A DNA stretch of 22,588 bases from an uncultured bacterium (GTDB lineage: Bacteria > Bacillota > Clostridia > Oscillospirales > Ruminococcaceae), in assembly GCA_905215595.1 (NCBI GenBank), contig CAJMQZ010000024.1:1-22588 (forward strand), read 5' to 3'. How positions within the stretch are numbered: the first letter of the stretch is position 1; each line of letters starts with the position of its first letter. Below, piece after piece: positions 8,068 to 14,768 of the stretch. The notes under the pieces are model-generated. The model did no database searches, was not told the origin of the DNA, and worked only from the letters and a program-made list of their open reading frames with translations. A program made the position numbers and the translations under genes.

Positions 8068-8096
8068 ATAATAGCATCCGAACCCCTGCAATGCAA
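8068..8096 (-). promoter_or_regulatory. Promoter of the pheB-hom-thrB-lysC operon
   Basis: On the minus strand TTGCAT (8096-8091), 17 bp, TATTAT (8073-8068). Transcription would begin near 8061, giving a leader of only about 30 nt and no room for a riboswitch or T-box. Both hexamers lie within the hairpin at 8070-8112. Confidence 0.7.
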
Positions 8097-8112
8097 GAGC
8101 CCGGATGCTATT
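8070..8112 (-). terminator. 43-nt hairpin, likely terminator of the PBP gene, overlapping the next promoter
   Basis: AATAGCATCCG (8070-8080) and its exact complement (8102-8112) form an 11-bp outer stem. The 21 bases between can continue pairing almost to the centre if G-U pairs are allowed, but only in minus-strand RNA. The 3' side continues into AUAUUUUC. It lies about 90 bp after the PBP stop codon. Confidence 0.6.
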
Positions 8113-8135
8113 TTGTCACTTTGTCCAGTTTTGTC
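8112..8135 (-). repeat. Three direct GACAAA repeats upstream of the threonine-operon promoter
   Basis: On the minus strand GACAAA occurs at 8135-8130, 8125-8120 and 8117-8112, ending about 15 bp upstream of the -35. It is a possible regulator site; no known factor is recognised. Confidence 0.45.
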
Positions 8136-8201
8136 TTGTAAAGTGCGCCCTGTCCTTGCCGGATTTTTCAGCAAAGAGATGAAAAAGTACGATTTTCACC
8201 C

Positions 8202-10736
8202 TTATTCCGTGTCCAACGCACCGGTATCGGTGGGGATGACCGGTTGGGTGGGCACAGCATTGTCTGTGTTCTCGGTAGGGGCAGTAGCCTGCGGTGCAGC
8301 GTGGGAATAGGTGCAGGTATCGGGCAGGTCATCGGCACGGTAGTAGCCCACGGCAGTGCTCGGGCAGCCTGCACCGGCCAGCAATCCGCTCTGGGTGCAG
8401 TAGCGGCGCTCCACCACGCCTGCGGAGGTGGGGAATGCCTTATAGGGCAGGTCTGCCTGTGCCTGCTCCATCAGTGCCTTCCACGCAGTCACACAGGTAC
8501 GGGTCTTGGCCTGCTGCTTGGACAGAGTCTTGGTCATATCATAAGGTGCATCGTAGCCCCACCACACAGCGGTGACATAGTAGGGCGTGCCGCCCACGAA
8601 CCACAGATCCTTTTCGTCGCTGGCAGTACCGGTCTTGCCAAAGGCTTCCATGCCGTTGGAGTTGGGGTAGCGGCCGCTGGCGGTGCCCACGCTGGAGTAC
8701 AGCACGTTCTTCAGCAGGCGGTTCATGACATACGCAGTGTCGCTGGTCAGGGCCTGATAGCTGGTGGCGTTGTTTTCCAGGTAGATGTTGCCGTCCCGGT
8801 CCAGCACACGGGTGTACAGGTGCGGGGTGGTGTACTCGCCATCATAGAAGATCTGGAAGGCTGCGGCCAGTGCCATGGGGGTAACGCCCTTGGTCTGGCT
8901 GCCCATGACCATCTGCGCCAGACCCACGTCGTTGGTGGGGTCCAGCGTGTTCAGCTGCAAGGTGTTATAGACGAAGTTGAAGATATTGCTTGCGCCCACA
9001 AGGTCGCCCACGCGGACTGCGATGGTATTCAGCGAGCGGGCAAGGCCGTTCCACAGCGGGAGATCGCTGCCGTCGCCGTAGTTGCCGCCGTAGTTGCGCG
9101 GCCAGCTGCGCCATGCGTTGGGGTAAGCGCGGAGCTGCTTGTCGGAGAGACCCATCAGGCCGTTCTTGCGGCAGTAGTCCTCGTCCCGGATGATCATATC
9201 CTGCTTCTGGTACAGGGGGGAGTTGTTGAGCATGGTGGACCAGTTGACCAGACCGTACTCGATGCCCAGTGCATAGGCGCCGATGGATTTGATGGTAGAG
9301 CCTGTCTGCCGCTCCACGTTGTAAGCACGGTTCAGGGAAAGGCTCTTGGTCTTTTCGCCCAAGCCGCCCACAATAGCCAGCACATTGCCGTCATAGTCCA
9401 GCGTGACCATGGCAGCCTGCGTACGCACGTTGCGGTAATAGTAGACGGTGCCGTCCTCGCCGGTGCGGGTCTTGGGGGTGCCGTCCGCATTCATTACCTG
9501 CACATCATCGTCCGAAATGGAGGTGACCTCTTCCTCATGCCAGCCCGCCGGGAAGTAGGCATCATCGGTGTTCAGCATCAGGTTTTCCATCTGGGACTGC
9601 AGCTTGGTGTTGACAGTGGCTTCGATGGTAAAGCCGCCGGTGTAGAGCAGCTTCTGCGCCTCAGACTCGCTGATGCCCTCCTTGGTCATGATGTCCTGCA
9701 CGACCTCGTTGAACAGTGCATCGGTAAAGTAGGAGGTGACGGTGCTGGGCTTTTTGCCGCTGTCTTCTTCGGCCAGCACAAGGGGCTGTGCAGCGCCGTT
9801 GCGGTAGTCCTCCTCGCTGATCACGCCCTGCTGCCACATATTGTACATAATGAAGTTGCGGCGGTTGATCAGGTTTTCGGGGTTCGTGTAGGGATTATAG
9901 TTGGTGGGGTTTTTGGTAATAGAGGCAATGGTGGCGCACTCCCACAGGCTCAGCTGGCTGACGTCCTTGTTGAAGTACTCGTTGGCCGCCGTCTGCACAC
10001 CCTGAATGGTGCCGGTAAAGCTGATGGTATTCAGATAGGCTTCCAGAATGGTCTCCTTGGAGTAGCTGCGGCTCAGGCAGAGGGCGCGGTAGATCTCGCG
10101 CACCTTGCGCAGTGCACCATCGATGCCGCTGGCACTGTTGTCATCGGTCAGGTTCTTGATGAGCTGCTGCTCCAGCGTGGATGCGCCCTGCTTGGAGCTG
10201 TAAATGGGCAGCAGATACTCATTGATCATTGCGCCGATGGTACGCTTGAAGTTAACACCGGGCTCTGAGTAGAAGTCCTTATCCTCGGTGCAGATGAAGG
10301 CATACTGCAAGTTGGAAGGGATCTGCTCAAGGTCTGCCCACACGCGGTGACTGTTGGAGGAGCGCAGGGTGGCATACTCCACCTGTGCGCCGGTATCCGG
10401 GTCGGTAGCCACCACCATACTGGACTGGCTCAGCTGGATGTTGTCCAAGTCCAGCAGGTCACCGTCGTTGGCAGTAGCCTGCACCACATAGAACACCATG
10501 CCCACGGCCACCACGCTGCCCAGCATGATGCCAAGGCAGAGCACCGTAGCAAGGGTGCGGCCGATGAACCGCAGGATTGGGTGTTTGCTCTTTTCCTTCG
10601 GCGGCTTGGGGCTTTTGGGTGCGCGGGTACGGTTTTCCGCTGCGGGGCGTGCCTCGCGGCGGCTCTGGGAAACATTGACCTTACGTCCCACCGGGTGGGC
10701 GGGCTGCTCCTCGCCGCCCCGATGGATCTTTCTCAT
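8202..10736 (-). CDS. Class A penicillin-binding protein (PBP1a-like glycosyltransferase/transpeptidase)
   Basis: A bifunctional peptidoglycan synthase, 844 residues from ATG 10736. A basic cytoplasmic tail (1-60), a membrane anchor (about 61-86), then a GT51 domain: catalytic Glu in TEDKDF (151), QGASTLEQQLIKN (183-195) and KVREIYRA (211-218). The usual His of the first GT51 motif is Glu here (FYSEPGVN). The transpeptidase domain carries STIK (480-483, Ser480 nucleophile), SLN (568-570) and KTGTA (701-705). A C-terminal Pro/Thr-rich tail follows. Start is uncertain: the frame is open upstream to GTG 10799, but no ribosome site fits either start well. The clear AGGAGG on the minus strand near 10765 lies 23 nt before ATG 10736. 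The promoter is at 10851-10879, so either start is transcribed. Confidence 0.93.
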   Translation of the reverse strand: MRKIHRGGEEQPAHPVGRKVNVSQSRREARPAAENRTRAPKSPKPPKEKSKHPILRFIGRTLATVLCLGIMLGSVVAVGMVFYVVQATANDGDLLDLDNIQLSQSSMVVATDPDTGAQVEYATLRSSNSHRVWADLEQIPSNLQYAFICTEDKDFYSEPGVNFKRTIGAMINEYLLPIYSSKQGASTLEQQLIKNLTDDNSASGIDGALRKVREIYRALCLSRSYSKETILEAYLNTISFTGTIQGVQTAANEYFNKDVSQLSLWECATIASITKNPTNYNPYTNPENLINRRNFIMYNMWQQGVISEEDYRNGAAQPLVLAEEDSGKKPSTVTSYFTDALFNEVVQDIMTKEGISESEAQKLLYTGGFTIEATVNTKLQSQMENLMLNTDDAYFPAGWHEEEVTSISDDDVQVMNADGTPKTRTGEDGTVYYYRNVRTQAAMVTLDYDGNVLAIVGGLGEKTKSLSLNRAYNVERQTGSTIKSIGAYALGIEYGLVNWSTMLNNSPLYQKQDMIIRDEDYCRKNGLMGLSDKQLRAYPNAWRSWPRNYGGNYGDGSDLPLWNGLARSLNTIAVRVGDLVGASNIFNFVYNTLQLNTLDPTNDVGLAQMVMGSQTKGVTPMALAAAFQIFYDGEYTTPHLYTRVLDRDGNIYLENNATSYQALTSDTAYVMNRLLKNVLYSSVGTASGRYPNSNGMEAFGKTGTASDEKDLWFVGGTPYYVTAVWWGYDAPYDMTKTLSKQQAKTRTCVTAWKALMEQAQADLPYKAFPTSAGVVERRYCTQSGLLAGAGCPSTAVGYYRADDLPDTCTYSHAAPQATAPTENTDNAVPTQPVIPTDTGALDTE

Positions 10737-10850
10737 CTCATTGTTGGAGATAGGGATCGCCTCCTGACATTTCAAGACTGTTGCCGGGCATAGCTGCACC
10801 GGGCTTTATCCACAACGTTTGTGACACGAAACTTCAAACTGCAATACCAT

Positions 10851-10879
10851 ATTATAGCACGCACGCCCCAGCCGGGCAA
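10851..10879 (-). promoter_or_regulatory. Promoter of the class A PBP gene
   Basis: On the minus strand TTGCCC (10879-10874), 17-bp spacer, perfect TATAAT (10856-10851), about 50 bp before GTG 10799 and 110 bp before ATG 10736. Confidence 0.75.
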
Positions 10880-11013
10880 GAACCAATCTTTGCGCGCTGA
10901 GCAGATATAAATAGTATAACACACTCTCTTGTGGAAAGTACAGTATCTGCGTGTGAAAATTGTCTGCTATCCGCAAAAATGGGGCATACTTACGGGGGAA
11001 GGGAGTGTTTTTT

Positions 11014-11388
11014 ATGCGCAAGCTGTCTGTCTGCCTGTTCTACGGGCTTTGCGTATTCACCATTGTATTCAGTCTGTTCTGGATGGCGCTGCCAAAGCTG
11101 CCGCTGTCTCAAAGCCCCGCCGGGTCCGAGACCGACCCCGCCTCTCCCCTGAGCCTTGCCGCGCAGGCTGTGCCGCAGCCGGACGCCGCCCGCTACTGCC
11201 TGCGGGACAGCGGCGGGCGGGTGGCGGTGTACACCTGCCGCGCCGACGGCACCCCGGGCACTTTGATCCGCGTGACCGGCATCTACACCAATCTTCTGCC
11301 GGAAAACGATGCCCTGCGCATCAAGCGCGGGCTTGTGGTCAACAGCCCCCGGGAGCTGGACTTGCTGCTGGAGGATCTGGGGGAGTAA
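11014..11388 (+). CDS. Small membrane-anchored protein with BofC-like C-terminal domain
   Basis: 124 residues. An N-terminal hydrophobic helix (about 6-27) serves as signal anchor, followed by a linker rich in Pro/Ser/Ala. The C-terminal segment begins YCLRDSGGRVAVYTC (about residue 63) and ends ELDLLLEDLGE. That pattern (LRD..GRVAVY, then LP..D...I..GL.V....EL..LLED) resembles the BofC C-terminal-like domain of many Clostridia proteins. BofC itself controls a sporulation protease, but no sporulation gene is visible here, so no function is assigned. Start: GGAAGGGAG lies 8 nt before ATG 11014; the in-frame ATG at 10960 has no such site. It is divergent from the PBP gene, with a 200-300 bp shared upstream region. 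Its own promoter was not identified confidently (TATAAC at 10915-10920 has a 19-bp spacer to TTGCGC). Confidence 0.72.
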   Translation: MRKLSVCLFYGLCVFTIVFSLFWMALPKLPLSQSPAGSETDPASPLSLAAQAVPQPDAARYCLRDSGGRVAVYTCRADGTPGTLIRVTGIYTNLLPENDALRIKRGLVVNSPRELDLLLEDLGE

Positions 11389-11400
11389 ATGCAGACACAA

Positions 11401-11526
11401 AACCCTCTCAGTCAAAGCCTTGCGGCTTTGCCAGCTCCCCCGAGGGGGGAGCTTGATTTGCCTTTACCGAAAGCTGCAAAAAGCTCCCCCTTCGGGGGAG
11501 CTGGCACGTCAGCGCCTGAGAGGGTT
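11401..11526. repeat. Interspersed palindromic repeat, copy 1 (126 bp)
   Basis: Bounded by 11-bp perfect terminal inverted repeats AACCCTCTCAG (11401-11411) and CTGAGAGGGTT (11516-11526). Inside: hairpin A (11413-11419 with 11424-11430), hairpin B (11433-11441 with 11445-11453) and hairpin C (11482-11490 with 11494-11502). Hairpins B and C have the same 9-bp arms, AGCTCCCCC/GGGGGAGCT, so the outer arms can also pair with each other. It has no coding capacity. A second copy is at 20644-20756 in the same orientation. Both lie between convergent genes. It is a REP/MITE-like element; no transposase is near. Confidence 0.85.
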
Positions 11527-11535
11527 CAGGGCACT

Positions 11536-11600
11536 AAAAAACGTCTACAACAAAACTTCACTGAACTTCCAGAATCCAGACGAAATTGTTATAGACGCTT
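11536..11600 (-). terminator. Probable terminator of the Na/Pi symporter gene
   Basis: In minus-strand RNA, 11600-11586 pairs with 11553-11539 over 15 bp with two G-U pairs (these are mismatches on the plus strand). The loop is about 32 nt, and the stem runs into six U (11541-11536). The large loop lowers confidence. Confidence 0.5.
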
Positions 11601-11657
11601 TTACTTTTGTGTGATATAACGTCATGTCAAAACGTCAATGCACCGTCAAAACGCATT

Positions 11658-13436
11658 TTACGCTTCCATTTCTTCCAGCGGCACAAGGTACTCCTTGCGG
11701 CACTGCTCGTACTCCAGCATATAGTCCTTGCTGGGGTTGTGGTGCATAATGCTTTTCAGGGTGTGGGAGTCGTAGTCCTCGCCGGCTTCCATGCCCACCA
11801 TGCGCACTGCAATGTTGGAGCAGTGGTCGGAGATACGCTCAGCGTTGTTCAGCACATCAAGGAACACCACGCCGGTGTCGATGGAGCAAATGCCGTCCTT
11901 CAGGCGGCGGATGTGCTGGTCGCGCAGGCGCTCCACCATCACATCAATGATCTCTTCCAGCGGCTCCACCTGTGCTGCCTTCTGAACATCATCGTTTTCA
12001 AAGGCCTCGTCCGTCAGAACCAGAATGCGTTCCAATGCGGCATCCAGCAATTGCAGTTCCTTTTGGGCGCTCTCGCTGAAGCTGGCTTCCTTGTCGTACA
12101 GTTCCTCGGCCTTTTCCATGATGTTCACGGCATAGTCGCCAATGCGCTCGAACTCGGTGACAAAATTCAGCAGCTCGGTCACCGCGTGGCTCTCGTCATC
12201 GCCCAGCTCCTGGTCGGTCAGCTTGATCAGGTAGTTGGTGATCTCCACCTCCATGCGGTCGATCAGGTTCTCGCGCACCTTGATGGCACTCACAGTCTCC
12301 TCGTCCATCTTCAAAAGCAGCGGCGCAGCCAGACCCACGTTGCGGGCGGCACGGCGGGACATCTTGATCACCGCGTTCTTAGCCTGCTGCAAAGCCACAG
12401 CCGGGCTCTTGTACAGACGCTCGTCCAGCACCGGCATGCTCAGCTCCTGTGCTTCCTCCACGCTGCTGGGCACCGTGAGCATCGCCAAGCGGCTCAGCAC
12501 CCCGCTGCAAGGCAGGAACAGCAGCATGGCGCACACGCTGGACAAGGTATGGATGTTTGCAATGGAGCTCTTGTTCATCACATCGCCCCACATGGGGATG
12601 CCGATGGTGAACTGCACCGCATAGATCAGCGCCAGCAGGATCACGCTGCCGATGACGTTAAAATACAGGTGGATGAGTGCTGCCCGCTTACCATCCTTGG
12701 AAGAGCCGCCGATGGTGAGCAGCGGGGTGAACGCCGTACCGATATGCGCACCCAGAATGATGGGAATGGCAGAGCTGAAGGTGACAAGCCCTGTGCTGGA
12801 CAGTGCCTGCAGAATACCCACCGAAGCGGAGGAGGACTGGATGATCACGGTGACCACCACGCCCACCAGAACACCCAGAATGGGGTTGGTCATGGTGACG
12901 AACAGATTCTGAAAGACGGCACTCTCCCGCAGGGGTGCCACGCCGGTATCCATCAGGCTCATGCCGGTAAACAGGATACCGAAGCCAAGCATGATCTGGC
13001 CGATATTCTTCTTTTTGGCATTGCGCAGGAACACATAAAAAATGCAGCCAATAAACGCCACCACGGGGGCAAAGGTCTTGGGCTGGATCAAGGTCAGCCA
13101 CAGGCTGTCGCCTGAGATATCCGCCATGCGGATCAACTGACCTGTTACCGTAGTACCAATATTTGCACCCATGATCACGCCTACCGACTGCGTCAGTGTC
13201 ATGATACCAGAGTTGACGAGGCCGACACAAATAACCACCGTACCAGCCGACGACTGAATGACGCCGGTGATCAGTGTGCCGAAGATCACGCCTTTGATGG
13301 TAGAGGAGGTAAGCTTTTGCAATACGCCCTGCATCTTGCCGCCTGCCAGCTTTTCCAGTCCGGCGCCCATGATGGACATACCGTACAAGAACAGCGCAAC
13401 GCCGCCCAGCAGAGAGGTAATGTGTGTGATATCCAT
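11658..13436 (-). CDS. Na+/phosphate cotransporter family protein with PhoU-like C-terminal domain
   Basis: 592 residues, PNaS/NptA-type. The membrane half (about 1-320) has the duplicated core repeat: QSSAGT (61-66) with GANIGTT (90-96), and QSSSAS (200-205) with GAHIGTA (229-235). These repeats bind substrate and ions in the family. The C-terminal half (about 345-560) is helical and PhoU-like (for example ELLNFVTEFERIGDYAVNI, a typical ERIGD motif, and AERISDHCSNIA). Likely role: sodium-coupled phosphate movement at the membrane, in or out, with the PhoU-like domain as regulator. The start ATG 13436 has TTAGGAG about 8 nt upstream. The leader is about 100 nt and can fold (stem 13491-13496 with 13521-13526). 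Shares the family with the smaller protein at 14763-15761. Confidence 0.92.
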   Translation of the reverse strand: MDITHITSLLGGVALFLYGMSIMGAGLEKLAGGKMQGVLQKLTSSTIKGVIFGTLITGVIQSSAGTVVICVGLVNSGIMTLTQSVGVIMGANIGTTVTGQLIRMADISGDSLWLTLIQPKTFAPVVAFIGCIFYVFLRNAKKKNIGQIMLGFGILFTGMSLMDTGVAPLRESAVFQNLFVTMTNPILGVLVGVVVTVIIQSSSASVGILQALSSTGLVTFSSAIPIILGAHIGTAFTPLLTIGGSSKDGKRAALIHLYFNVIGSVILLALIYAVQFTIGIPMWGDVMNKSSIANIHTLSSVCAMLLFLPCSGVLSRLAMLTVPSSVEEAQELSMPVLDERLYKSPAVALQQAKNAVIKMSRRAARNVGLAAPLLLKMDEETVSAIKVRENLIDRMEVEITNYLIKLTDQELGDDESHAVTELLNFVTEFERIGDYAVNIMEKAEELYDKEASFSESAQKELQLLDAALERILVLTDEAFENDDVQKAAQVEPLEEIIDVMVERLRDQHIRRLKDGICSIDTGVVFLDVLNNAERISDHCSNIAVRMVGMEAGEDYDSHTLKSIMHHNPSKDYMLEYEQCRKEYLVPLEEMEA

Positions 13437-13542
13437 AACGATACTCCTAATATGAAACTTCCCTTTTTATCCTTTACAGCACACAGCCATCGGAACCTTA
13501 CGTACGCACAGCGCCGCACTGTTCCGGAAGCCGCTTATTTTT

Positions 13543-13572
13543 ATTATACCATCAAAGGGGGCGTCTCAACAA
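13543..13572 (-). promoter_or_regulatory. Promoter of the PhoU-tailed Na/Pi symporter gene
   Basis: On the minus strand TTGTTG (13572-13567), 18-bp spacer, perfect TATAAT (13548-13543), about 107 bp upstream of the ATG. Confidence 0.65.
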
Positions 13573-13652
13573 GGTTTATTTTACATGAAAGTTACTTTTT
13601 CCACACATTTCGCAACATATTTTCGGGTGTAAAACCAAAAGCTTTCTTTTAT

Positions 13653-13669
13653 TTTACATACATTTTACA
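13653..13669 (+). promoter_or_regulatory. Possible PhoP-type box: two TTTACA hexamers 11 bp apart
   Basis: TTTACA at 13653-13658 and 13664-13669, exactly 11 bp start to start. A third lies at 13580-13585, out of phase. Bacillus PhoP boxes are TT(A/C/T)ACA repeats with 11-bp period. It is about 80-100 bp upstream of the Na/Pi symporter -35 and on the opposite strand. Only two phased hexamers are present where PhoP sites usually have more, and the region is AT-rich, so chance is possible. Confidence 0.3.
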
Positions 13670-13701
13670 TTGTGCCTTCTCGGGGCGCAGGATATCCCCG
13701 C

Positions 13702-13818
13702 TTACTCTGCCAGCTCCTCCATAGCCTCGCGCACTGTATCGGCCGAAAACAGGAATACACCACTGCCGGTGTATACCTCCACATGACTGCCCACATAACG
13801 CAACTCAAAATCCTTCAT
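13702..13818 (-). CDS. Small protein of unknown function, 38 residues
   Basis: Starts MKDFELRYVGSHVEVY and ends TVREAMEELAE, with GVFLFSADT in the middle. Predicted as a short beta-rich segment plus a C-terminal helix, without a membrane span or signal. AGGAGG lies 8 nt before ATG 13818, which is strong evidence that this short frame is translated. The frame is open further upstream to 14022, but that part crosses the sortase terminator and lacks a ribosome site. A small hairpin (CCGGG, 13850-13854, with its complement 13860-13864) precedes the ribosome site. It stands alone between the sortase terminator and the Na/Pi symporter region. I do not recognise a family with certainty and assign no function. 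Confidence 0.7.
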   Translation of the reverse strand: MKDFELRYVGSHVEVYTGSGVFLFSADTVREAMEELAE

Positions 13819-13956
13819 GGTGTTTCCCTCCTGTATGTCTGTTTTGTACCCGGGACTTCCCCGGCAAACACAGTATCGCATAATCAGAATACCATAAAAA
13901 GGACTTTCAAAGGTTTTTGCGGACTTTTTGCGTAAAACTCGGATGATGCTTTCGTG

Positions 13957-13997
13957 AAAAAGTGGCTCAGAAACGCCCGCAGGCATTTCTGAGCCAC
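13957..13997 (-). terminator. Strong intrinsic terminator of the sortase gene
   Basis: In minus-strand RNA, 13997-13982 pairs with 13977-13962 over 16 bp (one G-U pair), with a 4-nt loop, followed by five U (13961-13957). It is 47 bp after the sortase stop codon. Confidence 0.9.
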
Positions 13998-14043
13998 ATA
14001 TTATAATAATATTCTTTCTCATCTCGTCCCGCTGCGCAAAGCA

Positions 14044-14700
14044 TTACTCTGCCGCGTCCGTCACCCGGACGGGGTAGCCCGTCCGCACACAGCGCACGGC
14101 ATACCGGGCGTTGCCGCCGGAGGTGCAGGTGAACAGGGTCAGATCCCAGTTGTCCGTCTCGGTGGCGGTGGTCATCTCCTCGATCTGGGTGGGATGCAAA
14201 GTCTCCACGCTCTCAACCTCGTAGCTCCAGCGCAGACCGTCCGCATCCGTAAAGTACACCGGGCTGCCGATAGCCAGCCACTTGATGGGGCTGAAATGCT
14301 TTGCGTAGTTGTGGCCGCAGAGTACAAGATCATCGGCATAGGTGGTGCCGCTATACCGCCCGGGAGCGACCTTCAGCCCGGCGTAGCTCCACTGTGCCAT
14401 CACCGGCAGTTCCAGCCCCGCCGCCGGGATGGAAAGCACCCCGATGTAGTCCTGCCCTTCCACCTCCACGGTGGTCATCTCCTGCGCCGGGTCCAGCACA
14501 GGCTGCGGGGCTGCGGTCTCGTTTTCCTGCCGGTGCTCCGTAATGGTCTTTTGCATGGTCTGCTCCAACTCGCCCAATACTTCCTGCGAGGCCTTTTCTG
14601 CCCGGGCTGCATCCCACCGGTTGTAGCCCAGCAGCCCGGCGGCGCATAAGATCAGCACCGCGCCCAGCACCATGCACAGCCTGCCGATTTTCCGTTTCAT
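14044..14700 (-). CDS. Sortase (transpeptidase anchoring surface proteins)
   Basis: 218 residues. One N-terminal membrane anchor (about 8-25), a charged linker (30-80), then the sortase barrel. The catalytic triad is visible: His130 in LVLCGHNYAKHF, Cys192 in DLTLFTCTSGG and Arg199 in NARYAVRC. The LTLFTC(T) plus RYAVRC pattern is common in clostridial sortases; I cannot assign the class reliably (B- or D-like). No LPXTG-type substrate or pilin gene is visible nearby, so this acts as a stand-alone sortase. The start ATG has AAAGGA about 9 nt upstream. It has its own promoter (14740-14768) and strong terminator (13957-13997), so it is monocistronic. Confidence 0.93.
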   Translation of the reverse strand: MKRKIGRLCMVLGAVLILCAAGLLGYNRWDAARAEKASQEVLGELEQTMQKTITEHRQENETAAPQPVLDPAQEMTTVEVEGQDYIGVLSIPAAGLELPVMAQWSYAGLKVAPGRYSGTTYADDLVLCGHNYAKHFSPIKWLAIGSPVYFTDADGLRWSYEVESVETLHPTQIEEMTTATETDNWDLTLFTCTSGGNARYAVRCVRTGYPVRVTDAAE

Positions 14701-14739
14701 TGCATTTCATCCTTTATATATAATAGTATCATCTGTTTC

Positions 14740-14768
14740 AGTATACCATTCCCCGCTCCGGTTTACAA
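14740..14768 (-). promoter_or_regulatory. Promoter of the sortase gene
   Basis: On the minus strand TTGTAA (14768-14763), 17-bp spacer, TATACT (14745-14740), 40 bp before the ATG. The -35 overlaps the stop codon of the upstream symporter gene. Confidence 0.7.

Noticed and set aside
8244..10268. Long plus-strand open frame (674 codons) opposite the PBP gene
   Set aside because: Antisense shadow; Gly/Val/His-rich with no domain and no ribosome site.
10890..10920. TTGCGC with TATAAC as a promoter for the BofC-like gene
   Set aside because: The spacer is 19 bp and the -35 is weak, so it was not listed as a feature.
13819..14022. Upstream extension of the 38-residue protein to 106 residues
   Set aside because: The extension passes through the sortase terminator hairpin, has no ribosome site, and its composition differs from the strongly supported short frame.
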